Assembly: GCA_948630815.1 (NCBI GenBank) | Contig: CAPIEU010000008.1 | Coordinates: forward strand, 3,777 to 67,776 | Length of the DNA: 64,000 nucleotides | Direction: 5' to 3' | DNA from: an uncultured Clostridia bacterium | GTDB lineage: Bacteria > Bacillota > Clostridia > TANB77 > CAG-508 | Shown: in pieces, positions 9,989 through 19,268 of the stretch | How positions within the stretch are numbered: position 1 is the stretch's first letter | Layout: the number at the start of each line of letters is the position of its first letter | Made by a program: the position numbers and the translations under genes | Notes under the pieces: model-generated | What the model was told of the DNA's origin: nothing | Databases searched by the model: none | The model's input: the letters and a program-made list of their open reading frames with translations, nothing else

Positions 9989-11209
9989 TTACCCTCTATC
10001 TCTTAGTCCCCTAAATTCTTCATTTATTTCTTCTTCTGCATTTTCTATTTTTTCTTCTAGTGTATCTCCATCTTGTGTTTCTAGTTTTTGTTTAAATTCT
10101 TCTACGCTTATTTTGCAACGTTTTGCTGCTTTTCGTATTTCTATTTCTGCAGAATCTATTATTTCATCATTATATGGGTTATCATCTATGTTTTCTAATT
10201 GTGTTTCGTTATCTTCGTTATAACTTATTCTATCTTCTGCTCTTTTTATATTGTCGTTTGTAGCTGTGTTTCTTGTCTTTTCTATATATTCTCTTACATC
10301 ACGGTCTGTTCTTTTTTGGTTTGTGTTTTCCATATTTACTGGTATACTTGAATATTTGTTTAGTTCTCTTGCTCTTCTATAATAGCTTACTTCTGGTATT
10401 CCATATTCCCCTAATTTTACTGTAAATCCTTCGTTTTGCTTTCCTTCATTTTGTCCATTTTTTATTTTTATTATTGTTTCTACTTGGTCTTTTTTTACAG
10501 TTCCTTTAGCATCTATCTCTATAATATCTTTATTTGGATTTGTTCCTTCTGTTTGTTCTAGGCTTTTTAGTTTTATCTCTTCTCCAGCACCGTTTATACC
10601 AATAAATTCAAATCTTGTACTATCTTTTCTTCTTACTACTAAATCTACTATTCCTTTTTGTCTTGCTTCTGGTACTAGGTCATAAAAGTTTTCTTTTTCA
10701 GTTATTTTCTTTCTTAAATCTATTTTGGCATCTTTTGGGTTTTCTATGTATTTTTTAGCTGTATTACTATCTTCTTTTTCTATTTTCTTTTCATCTTCTA
10801 ATTCTTTTTCATTTTCAGTTGTTTTAGATAATTTTTCTATTTCTTTATTGCTCCCACTTTTCTCTAATGCTTCTAATTTTTCTAGTGATATTGGCATTAT
10901 ACTTTTTAGTTGTAATAAAAATTCATTTTCGTTTATTAGTTGTTTAAAATCTTCTGCTATTTGTATTTGTCCTTCCTCACCAATATAAGCAATAATTCCA
11001 AAGTCTATTCTAAATTCAAATTCTATTTTTCCATCTATTTCTTTTTTTACTAAATATAAATCTTCTTTTCTTTGGTTTGATATGTCTGTATCATTTTTTG
11101 ATAACGTTATTTCCCCATAATAGCTTATATCTATTATGGATTCTCCTTTTTTTATATTGGTTTCTTGTATGGTTTTAAATTCTCTTAATTTTTGTAATAC
11201 CTCTTTCAT
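9989..11209 (-). CDS. Acidic hypothetical protein of the secretion-like cluster
   Basis: The 406-residue soluble protein has an AGGGAG site and no signal peptide or membrane segment. Residues 1-130 look like a mixed alpha/beta domain (KIEFEFRIDFGIIAYIGEEG). The middle is Glu/Lys-rich and low in complexity. The C-terminal part contains SAEIEIRKAAKRCKISVEEF and ends in a long acidic helix. I do not recognise a family. Its position after two VirB8-like genes on the same strand suggests a cytoplasmic partner of that machine, but this is inference from location only. Confidence 0.6.
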   Translation of the reverse strand: MKEVLQKLREFKTIQETNIKKGESIIDISYYGEITLSKNDTDISNQRKEDLYLVKKEIDGKIEFEFRIDFGIIAYIGEEGQIQIAEDFKQLINENEFLLQLKSIMPISLEKLEALEKSGSNKEIEKLSKTTENEKELEDEKKIEKEDSNTAKKYIENPKDAKIDLRKKITEKENFYDLVPEARQKGIVDLVVRRKDSTRFEFIGINGAGEEIKLKSLEQTEGTNPNKDIIEIDAKGTVKKDQVETIIKIKNGQNEGKQNEGFTVKLGEYGIPEVSYYRRARELNKYSSIPVNMENTNQKRTDRDVREYIEKTRNTATNDNIKRAEDRISYNEDNETQLENIDDNPYNDEIIDSAEIEIRKAAKRCKISVEEFKQKLETQDGDTLEEKIENAEEEINEEFRGLRDRG

Positions 11210-11250
11210 AAATACTCCCTAATAATATAAATATTTATTTTTCTATGATG

Positions 11251-11277
11251 TAGGGGTAGCATGGTATGCTACCCTTA
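11251..11277. repeat. Palindromic repeat copy
   Basis: The sequence is TAGGGGTAGCATGGTATGCTACCC. It is a short hairpin of the same outer form (TAGGGG to CCCCTA) as the dispersed family, with changed inner arms. Confidence 0.6.
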
Positions 11278-11303
11278 TATTTTCAATTTTATCATAAGTT
11301 TAA

Positions 11304-12161
11304 TTATTGCATATTAAATGATATTTCAAAGTTTGTGCCTTCACCTAGTTTTATGTTAAAGTTTTTTTCTAATTTATTTTCACTATTTTGTGAGCTATTT
11401 AACCTTACCTTATAAACATATATATCTTTTTCATTTTGAAACTGTACAAATTCTATTTGCTCTTTTCCTAAAAAGTTTTGTTTTACGTAATTTTCAAAAC
11501 TTTCCTGATTTTTAAAGTAGTTATTTTTAAAACTTTCTGCTAACATACTGTATGCTAAAGTATAGTTTTGTGCATTTACATTCTTTATAAATTTATCTAT
11601 ACATAATGCTACTTTTTCATTTGGTTTTGATTTATTATATTTCTCAACATATTCTGGTAAATCTATTGTAAATGTATCTAATATGACTGAATATTGCATA
11701 ATAGCTGTTTCTATAAAAATATAATAGTTCCCATATTGGTCTATACATATATATTTTTTTCCATTTTCCCCTTGTCTTACTTGAAATCTTGCTAATTTTA
11801 TACTATATATTCTCTCTTCGTTTTTAGCAATATATTCTTTAAACTTTTCTATATTTTCAAAACGTTTTTCTCTATATTCTTTATCTAACTCTCTATACGC
11901 CTCTTCTATATTATTAATCATATTACTTTTATAGTCCATTAAATATATATTACATATTTGTTGATCGTTTATATATGCATATGATATTTCATTATACTTA
12001 TTATATTTTATAGCATCATAATGTATTTCATCTGGTTGTTTAAAAATGCTATCTGGTTTTTTATTGTTTGCTATGTTTATTAAAACTAATAATAACACAC
12101 ATATAAGGATTATTGCTATAATTAATATTATAATACATCTTTTTAATAATTTTGTATTCAT
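11304..12161 (-). CDS. Membrane-anchored VirB8/TcpC-like protein
   Basis: The protein has 285 residues and an AAGGAGG site. One N-terminal membrane helix (residues about 8-33) is followed by an extracytoplasmic part with two regions of alternating helix and strand. The second region (KFIKNVNAQNYTLAYSMLAE and on) has the NTF2-like pattern of VirB8/TcpC scaffold domains. It sits in a run of secretion-cluster genes, 26 bases after the one upstream. The family call rests on topology and context, not on a strong motif. Confidence 0.55.
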   Translation of the reverse strand: MNTKLLKRCIIILIIAIILICVLLLVLINIANNKKPDSIFKQPDEIHYDAIKYNKYNEISYAYINDQQICNIYLMDYKSNMINNIEEAYRELDKEYREKRFENIEKFKEYIAKNEERIYSIKLARFQVRQGENGKKYICIDQYGNYYIFIETAIMQYSVILDTFTIDLPEYVEKYNKSKPNEKVALCIDKFIKNVNAQNYTLAYSMLAESFKNNYFKNQESFENYVKQNFLGKEQIEFVQFQNEKDIYVYKVRLNSSQNSENKLEKNFNIKLGEGTNFEISFNMQ

Positions 12162-12187
12162 ATTTTTTCCTCCTTATATTTTTTTAT

Positions 12188-12700
12188 TTACTTTATATAT
12201 AGATTTGGTATAACCGAAAATGTGTTATTTGCTTTATCTAACTTTATCGATATATAAAAGGGTGTTTGTTCATCATCATCACCTGTTGATTCTTTAGTTA
12301 AAGTTCCATATACAAAATATTGAGATATTGTATCTGATAATTTACTTACATACATTTCTTTTGCCTTAAATTTATAATAATCGTCAAATGTTTTTATATA
12401 TGTATATATATTATCTATTGTAATATTGTTTTCTTTTTTATATTGTTCATCTAAGTAATTATATAATATTTCTTTTTCTTTTGTTGTTAAATAAGTAATG
12501 TATTTACTAACACAATTTGCCACTGTAAAAAAATCATTACGATTTTGTACTATTATAGTTTCTGTTGATTGTTTATTTTCTTTTTCGTTAGTTGTTTGTT
12601 CTTCAGGCTTTAAATTTATAAATAAGGTTGCTAAAATTCCTACTATCATTACTATAATGATTAATACTATTATTATCATTATTTTTAAGGTTTTATGCAT
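12188..12700 (-). CDS. Small membrane-anchored NTF2-like protein (VirB8-like)
   Basis: The start at 12700 is chosen because AGGAGG lies eight bases before it; an upstream in-frame start would overlap the previous gene and lacks a site. The product has 170 residues, with a membrane helix at about residues 6-30 and then a single small extracytoplasmic domain with helices followed by strands. Its layout copies the two larger anchored proteins in this cluster. Function in the channel complex is inferred from context. Confidence 0.55.
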   Translation of the reverse strand: MHKTLKIMIIIVLIIIVMIVGILATLFINLKPEEQTTNEKENKQSTETIIVQNRNDFFTVANCVSKYITYLTTKEKEILYNYLDEQYKKENNITIDNIYTYIKTFDDYYKFKAKEMYVSKLSDTISQYFVYGTLTKESTGDDDEQTPFYISIKLDKANNTFSVIPNLYIK

Positions 12701-12716
12701 TTCTATTTTCCTCCTT

Positions 12717-15551
12717 TTAGCCCCAACCAGTACCTTTTCCAATATAATCTGTATATGAACCAGATCTTTTTTCTAACATTGTAATACATGTACAAATTTG
12801 ATCATATCCATTGAAGATATTAGTATGTCCTGGTATCATATTTGAATAGAAAGTTGTTGGAATAAATTGTAATAATCCATGTCCTATATTAGTATTTCCA
12901 CAACTTCCACCTGATGGTGATGAACACCAAGGACATATTCCATTACCAATGTTAATCGGTTTTCCTGAATTTGAATCTTTTATTCCTTGAATAATAGATT
13001 GATTTCCTCCTGATTCTGTACTTATTTGTCGTAATATTGCATTTACTTTTTCATCTGTACATTCATATCCTAGTTCTGCAAATGCTTGTACTATGTATGT
13101 TTCCCATACTTCTACACTTGCTGGAACATCTGGTGCTACATTTGTTGGTCTTGGATCTGTAGCACTAACATAATCTAAAGGATTAACATATTCTCCATTA
13201 ACTTCTACTCCAAAATGTAAGTGTGGTCCACCACTATTACCTGTATTTCCAGATAACGCAATAACATCTCCTTGTTTTACTGTTTGTCCTACTGACACTA
13301 ATAAGGTTGAATTATGCATATATACTGTTTTAACACCATTAGAGTGATTTATTTTTATCCAATTTCCTGCTGATGAAGAATATCCTGCAACTTCAACAGT
13401 ACCATCTGCTACAGCAATAACTTCTGAACCTACTGGAACCCCAATATCAATTCCTTTGTGGTTTTTAGAAGCTCCTTCTACTCCAATATCCCCTCTATAT
13501 CCAAACCCTGATGTTATACGTGTTTGTGAGGTATCTTTTAATGGCCACCAATATCCTGTTCCAAATTTTATCCAACTTGTCTCTGTAAATTCACTTACAT
13601 CAAATAAACTTAATATATCGCTTATATCTAATTTAACTTCGCCTTTTGTTTTATAAAATTGTATTAAATATCTCATTAATTGTGCATGTGTTTGTGTGTA
13701 TTCTGACCTTTCTAGCTGATCATATAGTAATTCTTCACTTGATTCTAGTTTTTCTATTGGTGATTCAAATTTAGGAAGTTTAAGCCATTTTCCTGGTAAT
13801 TCGTATTTTACTAAAATTCCATTTGGATCATATTTTGGTTTTGTATCTGGAATGTACATACCAAAAGCATTTTTCCATAATCCTAAAAATTCACTTTCAT
13901 CTATATCTACAATATTACTTTGTAATTTCCATTTTTCTTTTGTTACGGTTTGTTTTGTTGTTTCACTTCTTTCTACTTGCCAAGTTCCTTCTGCCGCTTC
14001 TCCTGCTCCTTCTTCATCTCCTAAATCTGTTGTTATTCCATCTTCTCCTAATGGATATTCTGGTGAGATATCATCTTGTATATATGTTGCTTTTTGATCT
14101 ATTACCCATACATCTGCTTTTGTAACACTTGCCATTATTGAATTTACTTCTTGTATTGTAACTGTTATTTCTGTTTGTTCTTCACCTGTTTCATCTTTTT
14201 GAACTGGATTTACTTTATTTACATCGTCATCTGAAGCATCGCCATTTTCTTCGTTTTTATCTAAATTTTCATTTTCTCCTTTTTGGTTATTTTCTTCATT
14301 TTTGTCGGTATTACTGCTTTCTCCCTTATTTGGATTATCATTATTTTCCTCATTTTTCCCTGAACTACTACTTTCTGGCTTGCTTGGCGTTTTGTCTTTT
14401 TCTTCATTCTTACCTGAGTCATGTTTTCCAGAGTCTTCTTCTGTTGGTCTTTTTTTACCTGATGCGATTTTTGTTTCGTCTATTGTCCTAATAAAACTTC
14501 TGCTTAAAATCTCAGTTTTATATGTTTCTCTTGATATTTTTTGTGTTTCAATCCATTTTCTTCTAACTTTATATCTATATGTATATGTAGTTTCTATTAC
14601 TTCTGTTTGGTCGAATATGGTAAGCTCGATTTCTCCATCTTGTATCATATCTGCTACTGCTGATACATATTCTGCATTTTGTGTTGTTTGTTGTAATGTA
14701 ATAAAGAATTCGAATGGTATACTATATTTAGATATCATTGTTTGATATGGTATTTTTACTTCTGTTATTGTATTTACTTCTGTTTGTGTATTATCTGGAT
14801 TTTTAGTGGTTGTTTTACTCTTTTTTGCTACACATAACATCCATGATTCATCTATAGAAAAATAGTCTAAAGCAGAAGATTGATTATTTTCGTTGTTTTC
14901 TTCTATTAGTTTTAAAAAGTCTTCGTATTTTTTATATGTTAAATCTTTATTTTCATTTCCTGTTTGTCTTTTTATTTTTACAATTCCTTGTACATCTTGT
15001 CCTACTATACTTTTAAATGTTTCTATTGCATTTACCCCTGGTACTAGAGTTTGTTTTAATATATCTGTTAATGTTTTTGCTGTACTATCTTTTATGTATG
15101 GTAATTGTGTTGCAAGTGATGCTGTCATAAATTTGTATAAGTATATGTCTGTTTGAATGCCATTTCCTAAGTATAGTCCATCTTTATCTAAACCTGATTT
15201 TTCTAATTCTTTGTTTATTAAATCTACCATTTCATTAGGGCTAGGTGCTATTGGTCCATTATCTCCTGCTACTAAAAAAGTTGCTATAGCTGTTTGAATT
15301 TCACCACTATTCTCACGTATATGATCTATAATGGCATATAATCCACCTACTATAATTACTACTATTAGTATACCTGCTATTACTGGAATAATGTATGGGG
15401 CAATTACTGCTAATATTTTTGCTCCTATTTTTTTAGCTATTTTTTTTCCAGCATTTTTTGCTGCTTGTTCAGCAACTTGTTTTCCTACATCAATAGCTTG
15501 TTTTCCTAAACTTTGTTCTTCATTTTCTTCTCTATTTTGTTCGTCTTCCAT
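12717..15551 (-). CDS. Cell-wall hydrolase with M23 peptidase and lytic transglycosylase-like domains (VirB1-like role)
   Basis: The 944-residue protein starts with a charged cytoplasmic tail and one membrane helix (about residues 45-72). A large extracytoplasmic region follows, with an Asn/Glu/Lys/Ser low-complexity linker near residues 375-450. The LytM/M23 metallopeptidase has its zinc residues in HKGID (about 697) and HLHFG (about 777). The C-terminal domain has QISTESGGN with the glutamate expected of SLT/lysozyme-type enzymes, and five cysteines. Such hydrolases open the wall for Gram-positive type IV systems. It has a GGAGGTG site and lies between VirB8-like genes. Confidence 0.85.
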   Translation of the reverse strand: MEDEQNREENEEQSLGKQAIDVGKQVAEQAAKNAGKKIAKKIGAKILAVIAPYIIPVIAGILIVVIIVGGLYAIIDHIRENSGEIQTAIATFLVAGDNGPIAPSPNEMVDLINKELEKSGLDKDGLYLGNGIQTDIYLYKFMTASLATQLPYIKDSTAKTLTDILKQTLVPGVNAIETFKSIVGQDVQGIVKIKRQTGNENKDLTYKKYEDFLKLIEENNENNQSSALDYFSIDESWMLCVAKKSKTTTKNPDNTQTEVNTITEVKIPYQTMISKYSIPFEFFITLQQTTQNAEYVSAVADMIQDGEIELTIFDQTEVIETTYTYRYKVRRKWIETQKISRETYKTEILSRSFIRTIDETKIASGKKRPTEEDSGKHDSGKNEEKDKTPSKPESSSSGKNEENNDNPNKGESSNTDKNEENNQKGENENLDKNEENGDASDDDVNKVNPVQKDETGEEQTEITVTIQEVNSIMASVTKADVWVIDQKATYIQDDISPEYPLGEDGITTDLGDEEGAGEAAEGTWQVERSETTKQTVTKEKWKLQSNIVDIDESEFLGLWKNAFGMYIPDTKPKYDPNGILVKYELPGKWLKLPKFESPIEKLESSEELLYDQLERSEYTQTHAQLMRYLIQFYKTKGEVKLDISDILSLFDVSEFTETSWIKFGTGYWWPLKDTSQTRITSGFGYRGDIGVEGASKNHKGIDIGVPVGSEVIAVADGTVEVAGYSSSAGNWIKINHSNGVKTVYMHNSTLLVSVGQTVKQGDVIALSGNTGNSGGPHLHFGVEVNGEYVNPLDYVSATDPRPTNVAPDVPASVEVWETYIVQAFAELGYECTDEKVNAILRQISTESGGNQSIIQGIKDSNSGKPINIGNGICPWCSSPSGGSCGNTNIGHGLLQFIPTTFYSNMIPGHTNIFNGYDQICTCITMLEKRSGSYTDYIGKGTGWG

Positions 15552-15616
15552 ATTCTCACCTCCTTCAAAATTTGTGAAACAAATTTTGTATTATTCATTA
15601 TTAATTATTTTTCCAA

Positions 15617-15720
15617 GACCCCCCAGTCACGTGTTCCGCGTGACAGCCTCCGAAGACTAAAGGGGCCTTTTTTATGGATTGTTCTTCGAAGATTGGGCAG
15701 GCACAAGACCTGCCCCTACA
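15617..15720. repeat. Partial MITE-like end plus palindromic repeat
   Basis: ACCCCCCAGTCACG with the hairpin GTCACGTGTTCCGCGTGAC matches the end of the element at 2095. A GGGCAGGCACAAGACCTGCC copy follows at 15695-15714. Confidence 0.6.
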
Positions 15721-15729
15721 TTGTCTTTT

Positions 15730-16683
15730 TTACACATTTACCTCTATTGTTTTTTTAGGGTAGTCTTTTTTGTTTTGGGTATTATTGTATTCTTCTAAAT
15801 TTGTTACTACGTCTGTAAATGTTATCTTGTCTACTTCTATATTGGGGCTATATATTTTATTTACTTTTATGCTTAGGGTTTTATGTATTCGTGGTTTTAT
15901 TGTTAGGTGTTCATCTTCTATTTCATACATAAATGCTGTATAAGTTGCTCCATTTGATCCTGTTGCATATACTGTTTTTGCCTTTTGTTTTGTATCTAAT
16001 AATATTGTATTTTCTGTGTTATTTTCTACTTCTATGTTATATATTTCATAGTCCATGTTTGTTTCTTTATTTAAAAATGTGATTACTATTCCATCTTGAC
16101 TGGTTTTCTTATTTATATTTTCTTTTCCAACATAACTATTTAGGTTTATTTTATAATTGTTGTCTTTTTTTACTATTGTTACATAGTCTTCTACTGTTTC
16201 TCCTGCCTCTCCTGTTGCTAATATATCATCTGTTATTCTTACTTTATAGGTAGGATTTTCTCCATTTATCCAAGATTGCATATTATATGTTTTTGTATTT
16301 GTAAATATTTTTTCTATATAGTCTTTTTTAAAGTTTTCAATATTATTTGAAAATTGTTCTTTCTTGCATTCTTGTGTTAATAGATTATATGCTTTTTCTA
16401 TTTCTTTTGAGTTGCAATATTTAATGAATTCATCCATAATTTTTGTAGCTTGTTCTTGTTTAATAGATGATACATTTTCTCCTAAAACCACTGTTTCTTG
16501 TGGTTTGTATGTGCTTGTTTGTGATGTTACTTTATTTTCGTTTTTTGGATTATTTGCTCCTTTTGCTAATTCATTTAATGTTCTTATTAGACATAGAATA
16601 AGGATAATAGCGACTATAATAGCTAGTATCTTATACCTATTCTTCGTTATGCTTCTTCGTAAGTTACTATTTTTTATAATCAT
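15730..16683 (-). CDS. VirB8/TcpC-like membrane-anchored scaffold protein
   Basis: The protein has 317 residues and an AGGAGG site. It has a basic cytoplasmic tail, one membrane helix (about residues 18-38), a Ser/Thr-rich linker and then an NTF2-like domain (QATKIMDEFIKYCNSKEIEK, then FKKDYIEKIFTNTK and strands). A C-terminal beta domain with VENNTENTILLDT follows. In Gram-positive conjugation systems, TcpC/VirB8 proteins of this plan join the ATPase and the channel. It is the first of three such proteins here. Confidence 0.6.
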   Translation of the reverse strand: MIIKNSNLRRSITKNRYKILAIIVAIILILCLIRTLNELAKGANNPKNENKVTSQTSTYKPQETVVLGENVSSIKQEQATKIMDEFIKYCNSKEIEKAYNLLTQECKKEQFSNNIENFKKDYIEKIFTNTKTYNMQSWINGENPTYKVRITDDILATGEAGETVEDYVTIVKKDNNYKINLNSYVGKENINKKTSQDGIVITFLNKETNMDYEIYNIEVENNTENTILLDTKQKAKTVYATGSNGATYTAFMYEIEDEHLTIKPRIHKTLSIKVNKIYSPNIEVDKITFTDVVTNLEEYNNTQNKKDYPKKTIEVNV

Positions 16684-16708
16684 TCTATTATCCTCCTAGT
16701 GTATAAAT

Positions 16709-19255
16709 TTATGGAGTATTGTACCAATCCCTATATCCTTGTAATATTTCATTTGCAATTGCTCTTTTTTGTTTTGCATCTCCTGAAGCTATTTGATTTT
16801 CTATATTCTTTAATGTTGCTTTTGTTGCTTTTTCATCTGAACCATAAACTGCTTTTCTATCAATTGCATCATAACTTTGAACTATATTTTGTACTTTTCC
16901 TCTTACTTCTTTTGCATCTTTATTATTTTTTGCATATTGTGCTTCTAGATGTAGTGCTTTTCTTATTGTTTTTGTATCAGTAATTCCTACTTGTCTATAT
17001 TCTCTTGTTGCCTTATTAAAATCAGCTTTTGACATTGCATATTTTCCATCTTTAAAATACTTTTCATATTCTTCATCATGTTCTTTACTCTTTAAATATT
17101 GTTTATCTGCTTTTGCATTTCTATAGTCTGTAGTACTTCCATATTTTGCTGCACCAAATTCTTCTTGTATAGTCCTATTATAATTAGCTTTTCCTATTGT
17201 AGCGTTTGCTAATCTTCCTGAAATAGTATTTCCCCCTGCTGCTCCTGCCATTGCCATTCCTAGTGATTTTTCCGCATCGCCTGTAAGGGCTGCTCCTGCT
17301 GCTCCTGCTACTGCTCCAAGTGTTAATGCTCCTACTCCTCTAGCACCCATTTTTAATGCACTAAGTCCAGCTGTTGGTGCTGCTTTCCATGCTGCAATAG
17401 CATTTCTTCTAACTCCTGTTATTACTCTTTTCTTACCTCTTTCAAAAGCTTTATGTCTTATATCTTCATCTGTTAAAAATGCTTTTGCTCTATTAAATTT
17501 GTCTCCTACTCTTCCCCCAAAATTCTTAACATCTTTTCCTACTGTTTCAAAAAATCCATCTTCATGTTCACTTTCTTCTTTACCAAGATTTTCTAAAACA
17601 TCTTGTGTCATATCTGGATCTGGACTTCCTGTAGTATCTGGATTTTCCACAGTATTTAAATCATTATTCTTGTTTTCCAATTCATCTATTCTATCAAGTT
17701 TTGCTTGATACGCATCTGGATTAAGATATGCTTCATTATTATCTGTGTTATCTAATTCATTTTTTAGCATATCTAATTCTTCTTGTTCTTGTGCTGATAA
17801 TGGTGGTGGTAATTCTCCTCCACTTGGTGCTGGTACTTCATCTCCTGCTCCATTTGGTGATGGTAATTCTTCTTTATTATCATTTCCCGTATCAGCTAAT
17901 TCTGCTAATCCTTGATTATCTTTATTATCAAATGCCATATAACCTTTATTGGCTCCTGGGTCTTTTCCGCTTCTTTGATATTTATCGTTTGTTCTAACTT
18001 TTCCTGAACCACCAGCTTTTCCTTTGCTCATAGAACTTATTGCTTTATTTGCTATACTTGTTAAACCAGCTGCTCCTGCAAGTGTTCCAAGTGTTCCTCC
18101 ACTTGCTTTATCAAATCCAAACATTTTCTTGAATAGTTTTTCTCCTGCTGTTAGAAAGCCTAAACATACTACTGCATATAAAGGATTTACTGCTACAAGT
18201 TCTGTTGCAGAACCTAATAATACAATATAAAGTAGTAAATGTAATGGTTGTAATAATGCGTTATATGCAAATTCTTTTATCCATAATTCAAATGCTTGTG
18301 CTTTCCCATCTGATACTTTATCTATTGGGTATGTCACTGCTATAAGTGGGGCAATTAATGTTAAAAATGCCATATTAACTACCCTTTTTAAGTATATCCA
18401 TGTAAATTTTATTGTGAAGAACATAAGCATTAGATATAACAAGAAAAATCCTATACTTGTAGATGTATCTTTTGCTTGTAGCATAAATCTAACATAACTC
18501 ATTAAGTTTCCTGTAAATGTATGTCCTTCAAATGTTACTGAAATACTTCCAGTGGTTGTATCTGCTATCATAGATGTAATTACTTCACTCATTGTTAGTG
18601 CAAATGACATTATATAGTGAAGTGCAAATAGTAAGCACATTGCTACTAACCAATCCATTAACATTTTTTTATATTTTGCTTTATCTGCTGCAATACCTGT
18701 TAATAGCATTCTTATTCCTAAATATACAAGTACAGATAATAATCCTACAAGTGCAAGTGTTCTCATTGCTATGTACCAGCTTGCTATTGTTGGTCGTAAT
18801 TTTATTGCAATATTATGTTCGTTATCCCATTCTGCATTTCCTGTAGTAACAGATGGTTTTATAAAGTTTACATCTAATGCTGGAACTTTGTTTGAAAATA
18901 TTTCTTCTGGTGTATATTGTATAACTGGAATTTGAGTTCCTGTTATATCTCCCCACCAAGCTCCACCTATTTCAATACCTTGAGAATCTAAATTTACTGT
19001 TGCTCCTCCACCATTGCTATTATATGAATCTGTATCATCTATTTCTTTCATAAATGGATTGTATTCCCCTAACATAAAGGTTTCTAGTAAATGTTGGAAT
19101 CCATCTACTATAGTAGTAAATAATGCTGTAATTGGTCCTAATAGTATTCCTCCTGCTGCATTTACTGGTTTTGGTACTGAAAATGTTAATAGCATTACAG
19201 TTATTATTACAATTAATACTTTTTTAGTTACACTCCTATTCGTAAAAATTTTCAT
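16709..19255 (-). CDS. VirB6/TrbL-like polytopic channel protein
   Basis: The product has 848 residues. It has a signal-like helix at residues 8-32, then an external segment, then at least six membrane helices between about residues 155 and 400 (for example LVGLLSVLVYLGIRMLL). A long hydrophilic C-terminal half follows, with Pro/Glu-rich linkers, an Ala/Gly-rich stretch (LGAVAGAAGAALTGD) and charged coiled-coil sequence. This topology fits the VirB6/TrbL inner channel. It follows the VirB4 gene by 13 bases with an AAGGAG site, as in many Gram-positive transfer operons. Confidence 0.75.
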   Translation of the reverse strand: MKIFTNRSVTKKVLIVIITVMLLTFSVPKPVNAAGGILLGPITALFTTIVDGFQHLLETFMLGEYNPFMKEIDDTDSYNSNGGGATVNLDSQGIEIGGAWWGDITGTQIPVIQYTPEEIFSNKVPALDVNFIKPSVTTGNAEWDNEHNIAIKLRPTIASWYIAMRTLALVGLLSVLVYLGIRMLLTGIAADKAKYKKMLMDWLVAMCLLFALHYIMSFALTMSEVITSMIADTTTGSISVTFEGHTFTGNLMSYVRFMLQAKDTSTSIGFFLLYLMLMFFTIKFTWIYLKRVVNMAFLTLIAPLIAVTYPIDKVSDGKAQAFELWIKEFAYNALLQPLHLLLYIVLLGSATELVAVNPLYAVVCLGFLTAGEKLFKKMFGFDKASGGTLGTLAGAAGLTSIANKAISSMSKGKAGGSGKVRTNDKYQRSGKDPGANKGYMAFDNKDNQGLAELADTGNDNKEELPSPNGAGDEVPAPSGGELPPPLSAQEQEELDMLKNELDNTDNNEAYLNPDAYQAKLDRIDELENKNNDLNTVENPDTTGSPDPDMTQDVLENLGKEESEHEDGFFETVGKDVKNFGGRVGDKFNRAKAFLTDEDIRHKAFERGKKRVITGVRRNAIAAWKAAPTAGLSALKMGARGVGALTLGAVAGAAGAALTGDAEKSLGMAMAGAAGGNTISGRLANATIGKANYNRTIQEEFGAAKYGSTTDYRNAKADKQYLKSKEHDEEYEKYFKDGKYAMSKADFNKATREYRQVGITDTKTIRKALHLEAQYAKNNKDAKEVRGKVQNIVQSYDAIDRKAVYGSDEKATKATLKNIENQIASGDAKQKRAIANEILQGYRDWYNTP

Positions 19256-19268
19256 AGTTACTCCTTCT